Source: Silene noctiflora (taxonomy: Eukaryota > Streptophyta > Magnoliopsida > Caryophyllales > Caryophyllaceae). Taken from it: 23,364 bases of DNA. Where the stretch lies: contig VHZZ01000196.1 of NCBI GenBank assembly GCA_009801015.1, positions 192,906-216,269 of the forward strand, written 5' to 3'. The notes beneath the pieces were generated by a model. The model searched no databases, was not told the DNA's origin, and saw nothing but the letters and a program-made list of their open reading frames with translations. Position 1 is the first letter of the stretch. Each line of letters begins with the position of its first letter. Position numbers and translations under genes: made by a program. Positions 10,887 through 23,364 of the stretch are shown here, piece by piece.

Positions 10887-12714
10887 CTAGCCTATAGCAT
10901 ACTTCTGAGTCCAGCTCCTTGCCGTACTCTCATATTTCACTCTATCTTTCTTGTACATTTCAGCAATCTCTGGCACGAGGATATTTTCAAATTCTGAATC
11001 CGTCAAGAGCGAATAGATGAAAAGCAACAGCTGCTCAATTGAAAATTTCACAGTAGCATTTGTTAGGCATGCAGTGAAATAACATCGTTGAATTCTAACA
11101 ATATAAAGAGGTTCATTAGTTCAAGTGGTTCAAGTGGTTCACACAAACCTTTGGAACCCTCTGGGCAGGGCTCCACTTCTCATCCGTTGTATCAAGCCAA
11201 ATCTGTCCATTGCTGGCTATACAAGGGTGAAAAATCTTTGTCGTAAATGCTATCTGCAGCGAAATTCCCACAGTACATAAAAATCTCGTAAATATTCAAA
11301 ATGCACGCATTTCTACAACAAAGCAAGCATTGCTATCAAAGTTCAGACTAGTTCTCATATCTCAAATAGTACCAGAGTTTACAGATCATAACCTAAAGGC
11401 AAATTTTCATATAAGATGGATATATCCGTCTTAACCTTAAGACGGGTCAAATATGCCCATATGGGATGAATAAGAAAAGCAGAATGCATACAAAAGATTT
11501 GTCCTATATGCCCATGTGGGATGATATTTGAACCGTTTTAATATTGAGATGGATACCTTTGTCTTAAGGAAGACTAGCTGGACCAAAGTGACTCGATCAT
11601 AATCAGTCAACCGGCACCTAGAAAGACGAACTCGAATTGACCAAGCCCAATCCGATCTGACCTTAATGTTTCTTACCCTCATGGACCGTTACCCTAAGTA
11701 ACTCGATAACAACACAATTGAAAAAGATCCGAACTGACCCAACCCGTTTGCCAGGTCGAGCTTATGATTAATAACTAAATGCCAAAGAATTACCTTAGGA
11801 GGTGTCCAAGGATAGCTCTGCGGAAACTTGATATCAAGACGGAAAACACCTCCTGCATAGGGACTGTCAGGAGGGCCCAAAATGGTTGCTTCCCAATGGT
11901 ACAAGTCTTCGTCCACTAGAGCTACAAAGGAGAAACAATATGGATCTTACAGCTTCGTAAACAATGGTGATTGCCTTAAATACTACCGCCTATGGCGGGA
12001 TATAGTGGTAAAATGTGCTAGACAATCCCTGATAACTCGAACATTGCATAAACAAACCAGCTGATACTCCACAGACCCCAGTATCAAAAACATATACGGA
12101 GTATAGTTCAACAAGTCATTTTAATTTATTTCATCATATTTCGAAACATTACACGAGAAATGGAAAAGAAGTTACAACTTCAGAGCAGGGTCGTCATTCC
12201 TGAGACATCGAGGGCTCTGTCGAGTGTGTGAGACTTTTATGAATTGTCACATTTTTCACAACAAGTGAGGATCCTTTATTTTTCTAAAATGGACAATTTT
12301 GAAGAATATATGAGAGCACGCCGTAGAAATTTATTTTAGCTTGTTCACCATCCATTTGAAACAAGAAGATTTTGCTAAACGATTTATGATTTACCATGAC
12401 AATGAGTTATGAGGCAATGAGACGATTCTCCAGAGTAAATTTTTTAAGGCAAAGAGGGCTCCAAGGATAGTTACTGAGTGCTTAGGAGAAGACTATGAGA
12501 CAACTCCGCAGAATCCATTTTCACAGTTTGGGGTACTCTCTCCGGAGAAAGTACTCTGTAACTATTCTTGGTTGCCGGACTTTAACAAGACTAAGCAAAG
12601 TCGTTAAGTTTGGTGTCAAAGAATTATAATGACATGAAATATACCAGCGCTGATTGAAGTTGTAGGATCATTCTGCAGATCCTTCAACTCCTTCAAGATT
12701 CTCTTTGAAGACAT
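10887..12714 (-). CDS. Cysteine-less E2-like protein, copy B
   Basis: The exons 12714-12645, 11921-11794, 11253-11149 and 11030-10887 give 148 codons, the normal family length, starting [14 protein letters not shown]. The UBC fold is retained ([24 protein letters not shown]), but the active site is gone: Cys85 is Trp (GQIWLD), HPN is HPC (Asn77 to Cys), and Asp117 is Asn in ENIL. It has also changed sites that contact E3s and the fold: Phe62-Lys63 are Trp-Thr (SYPWTPPK) and ALTISK is AQRVPK. Its only cysteine is at position 77, because Cys21 and Cys107 are replaced too. Copy A shares the Trp85 change, so cysteine loss came before the A/B duplication. It is the most divergent of the four, perhaps a pseudogene not yet broken, perhaps a neofunctionalised E2 variant. 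Confidence 0.82.
11412..11575. mobile_element. Foldback MITE-like insertion in copy B intron 2
   Basis: A perfect palindrome CCGTCTTAA-CC-TTAAGACGG lies at 11426-11445. Beyond it, ACGGGTCAAATATGCCCATA (from 11442) is mirrored by TGGGATGATATTTGAACCGT (ending 11536). The last part, ATTGAGATGGATACCTTTGT followed by CTTAAGG, mirrors the left border GATGGATATATCCGTCTTAA. The segment is absent from intron 2 of copy A and probably explains part of the intron length difference (540 against 412 nt). Confidence 0.55.
11836..11987. repeat. 152-bp tract identical to copy A
   Basis: Partner of 9043-9194. It spans most of exon 2 and the adjoining intron 1 of copy B with no mismatches seen, whereas the remaining 42 bases of exon 2 differ at many positions, all or nearly all amino-acid-changing. 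Confidence 0.85.
12205..12605. other. Insertion specific to copy B intron 1
   Basis: Intron 1 of copies A and B aligns on both sides of this ~400-bp block (ACAACTTCA.A.CAGGGTC to the left, TGTCAAA...ATATACCAG to the right), but the block itself is missing in A. A short open stretch on the + strand begins ATGGACAATTTTGAAGAATA (12289 on) and stops after 16 codons; it looks codon-like but matches nothing I recognise. An inserted element or captured gene fragment is possible. Confidence 0.4.
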
Positions 12715-12789
12715 CTCTCGCTATTTTGCTGCTATTCTAAACTTCATCAGCAAAAAAACAAAAGCAAAATTAATAAAAAAAATTCATCA

Positions 12790-12903
12790 CTGTAAGCAGA
12801 CCAGAAGAATTGACATCAAGATATCATAAATCCAGAAGTCAATGACAAAAGATATAACAAAAAAGAAAGACACAGGCCGAAAAAGATAAAATGACGGAAT
12901 TAC
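12790..12903 (-). other. Probable 5'-UTR intron of copy B
   Basis: The donor CTCTG^GTAATTCCG and acceptor CTTACAG^TGATGA match those proposed for copy A at corresponding positions, 114 nt apart. Conservation of both sites after duplication supports a real leader intron. Confidence 0.5.
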
Positions 12904-12954
12904 CAGAGTAAACGATAGATGATTTCTTGAAAAAAAAGAAACTGTGGAAAGTTT

Positions 12955-13170
12955 AGGTTTGTGATGTTTTTCTGTGAGAAGGAAATGGTTTGACTAAAGT
13001 TTAAATCCAGGAAAATTCTGTATTCTTGACCAAGTAAATTAAAATTGACATAAAAAGAAAGTCAACGCTCCCCTTATCATTTCCGGCCACCACCACCACC
13101 GAAAATGTATCTGACCTGATATAACATTGCCGACCGTTTACGATGTTTATGGGTTTGAGATTCATCGTAC
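12955..13170 (-). promoter_or_regulatory. Promoter block of copy B
   Basis: Counterpart of 9824-10082 upstream of copy A, including the AGGAAATGGTTTGACT word and a TATA-like GGATTTAAAC near 13000 on the minus strand. Similarity ends near 13170, which should be the upstream border of the A/B duplication unit. Confidence 0.5.
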
Positions 13171-13379
13171 ATTCGGTAAAGTGACGTTGTGGTAATACCA
13201 ACATATGAAGATAGAAAGATAAAAGCTTGTGAATAAGATACGAAAGTTAATCAAACCTTAGTGGTAGCGGAAGAAAATCAGATTTTATGATAGTTTTTAT
13301 GTGAGTTTTTTATTATAAACTAACCAAGTTAACAAAGGTTTTAGGTAAATAGCGAATTTCGCACACAAACAACAAACTA

Positions 13380-14060
13380 GGCAGAATAAACGAGATCTTT
13401 TGAGGATGACGTTTATCAATTCACGAACACAAGAACAGGGACGAAGATGCAATGAAGAACGTGACCCTTGGCTGTCACGGAATCCAACGCAAACAATAAG
13501 ACAGCGGAATTAAAGATGAACACAAGAATAATACCCAACGAACAGATTAGAGAGCAACGAACTAGAATCTCAACGAACAAAGAGCGATGAATAGTGTCGT
13601 GAACAGTAACGGAAACAACGAACCAGAAGCAATGCAAGAACCGGATATTTGCTCAAGTTAGATTTAACCAATGGTGATCATTTCGCAAGACCTATTGCTA
13701 GTCAATCTAGTTAGAATCTGAAAACACGTCACGTCGAACCGTGGCACAATTGCAGCAGCAAAAGTTAGGGTTTTCTTTATAAAATTTCAAACGTATGAAT
13801 TAAAAGAATCCAATACCTCCTTATATAGGAGTTGAAAAACCGCCTAATGCTGTTTTTTATTTACTGAAACTGTCTGAACTGAACTAAATTTATTGAAGCT
13901 AAACTTATAAACTGAATTGAATTTAATGGAGCTGAACTGAACCAGGGTAAGAGTTAATTTGGAAGAGAAGAGAAGATAAGAGAAGAGACGAGAGGAGCTG
14001 AACTGAAATAAGCTGAAATTAAGTCCAAAAGAACAGAAACGTAAAATAACTAGTTCTATG
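13380..14060 (-). mobile_element. Possible solo LTR or retroelement leader
   Basis: On the minus strand a strong TATA motif, CTCCTATATAAGGAGGTATT (about 13815-13835), is followed by TATAAAGAAAACCCTAACTT, a layout typical of a plant LTR or a promoter. Upstream of it lies low-complexity sequence rich in TTCAGTTCAGCTC (13860-14030). No matching second LTR, primer-binding site or gag/pol frame was seen. The 73-codon frame at 13416-13637 (minus) has no family resemblance. It lies between copies B and C, where their flanks do not align. Confidence 0.3.
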
Positions 14061-14324
14061 GTTTTTAGGAAATCTTTATTATACCTCTAAATAAATAAAA
14101 TAACAGCAACAATAATAATTAAATATTGTGACAATATTCCATTTCCGAGCTGAACTAGCACTCCACGAGCTGAACTTGTTTTCGAACCAAAATTCGCTAA
14201 AGCCACATCTTGAAATGCGTGAGCCCATTTTCTTGACATCGAGCACAACCTCGTCATCTTCATTTAAGTTTGGCATTTTCGGATCAGAATATATGAAGAC
14301 ACTAAACTCAGTCACAGCTAGAAC

Positions 14325-14690
14325 ATATCTTCTCTAATGGTTATCGAAGACGAAAGTAGCAGCACAATAACATTATTCTTGCCACCACCACAGACACACA
14401 ACCCCCTTGCATCCATGGGAAAATCACCGGACCGTCACCCCGCTTAGACCGTCATCCTCAAGATTGTTTTCAGATAACACACTGTAAATCCTTGGTAGGT
14501 GTCACTGTCTGGAATTACTAATGAGAAATATACAGAGCAGTCAATAAAATGATGGCCTTAAATTTTGTTGGAAGAGACCAAATGAGAAATGAAGAGCAGC
14601 AGCCTGTAAATCAAACAATTACTGAAGGGCTTAAAATTGGAGAGGATCCAGATGCCAGACAGATAAATTATGCTTTAGACTTTAGAGGAC
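14325..14690. repeat. 3'-flank block shared by copies C and B
   Basis: Partner of 10365-10760. It ends shortly before the stop codon of copy C. The following 14690-14730 (CCCTACTAAGTGACATGTCG) matches the flank of copy D at 19370-19390 (CCCTACCAAGTGATATGTCA), so C shares features with both B and D. Confidence 0.75.
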
Positions 14691-14730
14691 AAAGTGATAA
14701 TCATATTCCCTACTAAGTGACATGTCGAGT

Positions 14731-17126
<2,396 letters not shown>

Positions 17127-17938
17127 CGCCCTTTCCCCCAATTTTATTCTCTAAATAAACCCATGAAAATTTATCCACAGCGGTAAAAAAAATGGCGGTA
17201 AGTTTTTAAGAATGGAGATCACTTGATTTTCTTTTTTCTTTTTTTTTTACGTCAGATTGTCAGAACTAAAAAGATTTCTGAGTTGTACGACTTGTAAGTT
17301 GTATAGTTGTACAAACAAATTGGACTATCAACGATTTTTGGCGACTTTAAAAAATGGTAATTTTTTAAACCAAATATTGTGTACAAGACCGTGATTTTGA
17401 AAACAAAAAAAATCACTGCTTTTGGAACCATACCCGTTAGAGCAGAGCATGGATCAGACATCCGATTTAAATTGATAGTTCGGATCGGATGTCTAATTAG
17501 AAATTTCTGAAGTTTGATATCCATATCCAAACTAAGTGTTTCGGATATTCAAAAATAATCGAATCGGATGCGGATATCCATATTTTCGAATTTACTTGAA
17601 AATTAAGTTTGAAACACTATCGTATTCATTGTCTTACATAATATTAAATGCATTCATTAAATAAAAAAAAATAAGGATTACAACCCAAAATAAGGATTAT
17701 AATCTAAACAAGTCTTAAATAAAAAATAGTGTTGGATCGGATCGAATACACAAATATTTTAATTTTAATATCCATATCCTATCCAAAAGCAAACAAATTC
17801 ACATTGAATATCCATATGCTCGAATCAGACTCGGACTGGATATCGATCGGCTCGGATAATCGGATTTTTTTGTTCACCATGTACCAGCGAGTTATGTCAG
17901 TCAACGTTTATTCATGCTAGGAATGTCTTGATAGTTGG
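17127..17938. other. Spacer between copies C and D with GGATATCC-type repeats
   Basis: The proximal 17127-17215 is the leader of copy C. Its minus strand TTACCGCCATTTTTTTTACC resembles TTTACCGCCGTTTTTTCTAC upstream of copy D, so the leaders are homologous. Farther out, 17440-17590 and 17725-17865 hold degenerate words around TCGGATCGGATGTC, GGATATCCATAT and CGGATAATCGGA, in both orientations. No coding sequence was recognised. Confidence 0.5.
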
Positions 17939-17940
17939 TA

Positions 17941-18234
17941 CTCCCTCCATTCAACTCCACACTACCACTATTCCATTTTCATCCATTCAACTCCACACTA
18001 CCACTTTCCTTATTTGGCAAATTATATCCCCATTTATCCTAATAAAAACTCAATATTTACAAAAAATATCATCCATACCCCACACTAATCCACCATAAAA
18101 CCCCACCTTTATATTTTTTTAATATTTTTAATCTCTCCATTCTCTTTCTCTATGTACTTTTAATAGTTTTTTTAATCCGGTCCTTAATACCCGTGCAAAA
18201 AGCATAAGTACCATGTAGAGTTGAATGGAGGGAG
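17941..18234. mobile_element. Stowaway-type MITE with TA target duplication
   Basis: The left end CTCCCTCCATTCAACTC (17941 on) and the right end GAGTTGAATGGAGGGAG (ending 18234) are perfect inverted repeats flanked on both sides by TA (17939-17940, 18235-18236). The left part contains an internal tandem duplication of TTCAACTCCACACTACCACT (about 17950 and 17985). It is non-coding and lies in the spacer between C and D. Confidence 0.85.
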
Positions 18235-18409
18235 TACTACTTTCTCTGTAATTAAAAATTCTAAGGTTCATCGGATATTCAGGAATATCGTACACCCTAA
18301 CCAATGAGATACATTAATTTTTGTTTTATTAAAATTTTGTTCTATTATTTATGGAGAATTTATTCAATTCTAATATTCTCATTGGGTAGGGTACACGATG
18401 ATATAGTAC

Positions 18410-18860
18410 ACCCGGTGTACCCATACTGAAACTGAAACCGAACCGACCTGAAGGAAAAAGTTTGATCTAAATCCAACTTTTGAAAACCCATAACCGATCC
18501 ACTATTTAAAAACCCATATCCAAACCCACCATTAAAAAACCCGAACCAAATCCAAACCCGATTCATTCATACCCGAACCCGATCCATTCAAATATTTTTG
18601 AAAATTTAGGCTTTATTAAGCTTGAATATTCAAATTTAACATATTAAATGAATTTTTTATATAGCTTAAGCAAGTTTTGGATCGGGTTTTGGATTATGTG
18701 GTAGATCTGGTATGGATTTTGAGCGGATATGGATTTGAAAAAGGTATAATGGATCGGGTATGGATTTCATTATTTTGGACATGAATTGGGTTTGAATATG
18801 GATTGGTGATCCAATAAGTGGATCGAGTTTGGCTCAATATGAGCTGACTAGTTGAGTATT
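18410..18860. repeat. Large degenerate foldback of GGATCGGGTTTGGAT words
   Basis: The left half (18420-18600) is rich in AACCCGAACC, CCAAACCCGATTC and ACCCATATCC. The right half (18670-18850) carries the complementary words TTTTGGATCGGGTTTTGGAT, GGATCGGGTATGG and GGGTTTGAATATGG. The two halves could form an imperfect stem around a centre near 18630. The minus-strand open frame at 18360-18566 is a product of the repeat composition. Confidence 0.55.
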
Positions 18861-19216
18861 GACAAGAATCTTATACATTCTCTCCATATCTCTTCAGTGA
18901 GAGTCACTCATGAGACCTGTCATAAGCTTACGGATCGAGTATCATCCCACTTGTGTATATAAAACGAATATTTTGTTTTCCACCATGCATTTTTATATAC
19001 AGAGATGGTATGTACTTCACCCATCTTAAGCTTAAGACAAATAGTACTGTAATAATATTTCAAAACGAAGGAATACAGGTGAGCTAAGCGCCTAAGCATA
19101 ATAAGTGGGTGAAAGTAAACGGAGGGGGCGAAAATTACTGTCCCTCTGTAGTCGATACTGTTAAAATAAATACAAAAATCAGAAGGAAAAAGCCTCATGA
19201 AGGCACTAAAATCAGT

Positions 19217-19270
19217 CATATTTCACAGCTTGCCGATAGTTTTACAATACAAATGTCCTTGGACATTTTT
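19217..19270. repeat. 3'-flank motif downstream of copy D
   Basis: CATATTTCACAGCTTGCCGA and the following TAGTTTTACAATACAAATGT match the motif near 10190 and, less well, the one near 10735. It is about 120 bases beyond the copy D stop codon and probably belongs to the ancestral 3' UTR or downstream flank. Confidence 0.5.
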
Positions 19271-19392
19271 TTTTTTTTGGTTTTGTCCGGCTTAGGATGC
19301 AGCCGAAACACAGTCAAAAGGTTCAACCACATAGATTAAGCTAAAAGAGGACAGAATCGCAATACTACCCCCTACCAAGTGATATGTCAAGT

Positions 19393-22628
<3,236 letters not shown>

Positions 22629-22658
22629 ATCTCCCTAATAATTCCTCTTCTCCAAACC

Positions 22659-22793
22659 CTAAAAAAATCAACAAAAATAATCAACATAATCAGATCATAT
22701 CAAATACCTTTAGATCTCCTATATCCTAGATCCAACAGCGTAAAAACAATGAAAATAAAACAATGGAGAAGAAGGATACGAAGATTCGCGAAC
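22659..22793 (-). other. Probable 5'-UTR intron of copy D
   Basis: On the minus strand, AAGAAGAAG^GTTCGCGAATC (22793 side) and TTTTTTTAG^GGTTTGGAGA (22659 side) form a plausible donor/acceptor pair 135 nt apart, just upstream of the start codon. The intron is T-rich towards its acceptor, as in plant leader introns. A purine-rich GAAGAAGAAG leader exon precedes it. Confidence 0.45.
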
Positions 22794-23364
22794 CTTCTTC
22801 TTCTTGTTTCTCCTGGGTAGAAAAAACGGCGGTAAATTTTAAGTAGGTGAAACTTGCGGTGTATTTTCCGCCAGAAGGACGGAAGAAGGTGAAAAGAGGC
22901 GAGTTTAAATGGAGGGAGGTACTCTATTTTATTTTGGGGGCGTGCGCTTTTATTTTGGAGTAGAAGTAGAGGTTGCGTACAAGGTACAATTGTACTTCTC
23001 TTTTGTCAATGCTCCCCATTAAATTCACGAATTCTCATTTTAGACGGATCCGTTTAAATCTTCTGACGAGCTTATGTAATCATTTCTACTATAAGATGTT
23101 TTTTAATATGTGTTGACGGTAAAAATGTCATATATAATCTTTCTGAAACCTTTAGACGAAAATGACCGTCTGAAGAAATATTTGATATTATGACATCATA
23201 AATAGTCGTGGTGGAGTATCTAGTTGATGATCAATATGAACAGACGCAGGTGATGAAACTCGTTTTGCCTGTCGCCTCGCTGAGCTAATATATAAGATAT
23301 GAATATTAGGTAATATGCACCCATATTCTGTTTTACTCACTTTCAATTTTTTTTCGAAAACGTC
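22794..23364 (-). promoter_or_regulatory. Leader and promoter region of copy D, then plain spacer
   Basis: The minus-strand leader contains GGCGGAAAATACACCGC and TTTACCGCCGTTTTTTCTAC, the second shared with copy C. The + strand 22900-22965 (GGAGGGAGGTACTCTATTTT) may be a MITE edge. 23041-23185 has weak inverted words (AGACGGATCCG, AGACGAAAATGACCGTCTGA). No coding sequence was recognised up to the window end. Confidence 0.4.

Noticed and set aside
13416-13637. 73-codon minus-strand frame with hydrophobic stretches
   Set aside because: It sits in the LTR-like block, has no family match, and lacks splice or start context.

Overview
This is plant nuclear DNA, almost certainly from an angiosperm. 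The window is AT-rich, its genes have introns with GT/AG ends, and introns and spacers carry several MITE-type inverted-repeat elements. It holds a MIR169-type microRNA hairpin, a plant delta7-sterol C5-desaturase and UBC8-group ubiquitin-conjugating enzymes. The species cannot be read from the sequence. A core-eudicot, possibly Caryophyllales, source is only a guess.

Layout. Positions 1-560 contain a 50-bp tandem repeat and then a MIR169 precursor on the + strand. Positions 797-2187 hold a terminal-inverted-repeat element and a strong foldback hairpin. Positions 2380-4992 (minus) are a three-exon sterol C5-desaturase gene of 264 codons with all three histidine boxes. Positions 5014-8050 are intergenic, with MITE remnants and a SINE-like tail. 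Positions 8058-22628 hold a head-to-tail array of four minus-strand ubiquitin-conjugating (E2) genes, called here A (8058-9576), B (10887-12714), C (14731-17126) and D (19393-22628). All four share the same four-exon plan: exon 1 of 70 nt (73 in A), exon 2 of 128, exon 3 of 105 (117 in C) and exon 4 of 144 including the stop. All four reading frames are intact. The right end is the promoter and 5' leader of D plus plain spacer.

The main point of interest is the E2 array. D is a canonical 148-residue UBC8/UbcH5-type E2. C keeps the catalytic cysteine but has four extra residues immediately after it and an altered N-terminal loop. A and B have lost the catalytic cysteine (now Trp), the HPN asparagine and the gating aspartate, yet remain open across four correctly spliced exons. 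They look like locally born, catalytically dead E2 variants beside their active parent. Duplication boundaries, a 152-bp identical tract between A and B, and different transposon insertions in the introns of B, C and D allow the history of the array to be read. No operon logic applies. The MIR169 locus and the desaturase appear to be unrelated neighbours.
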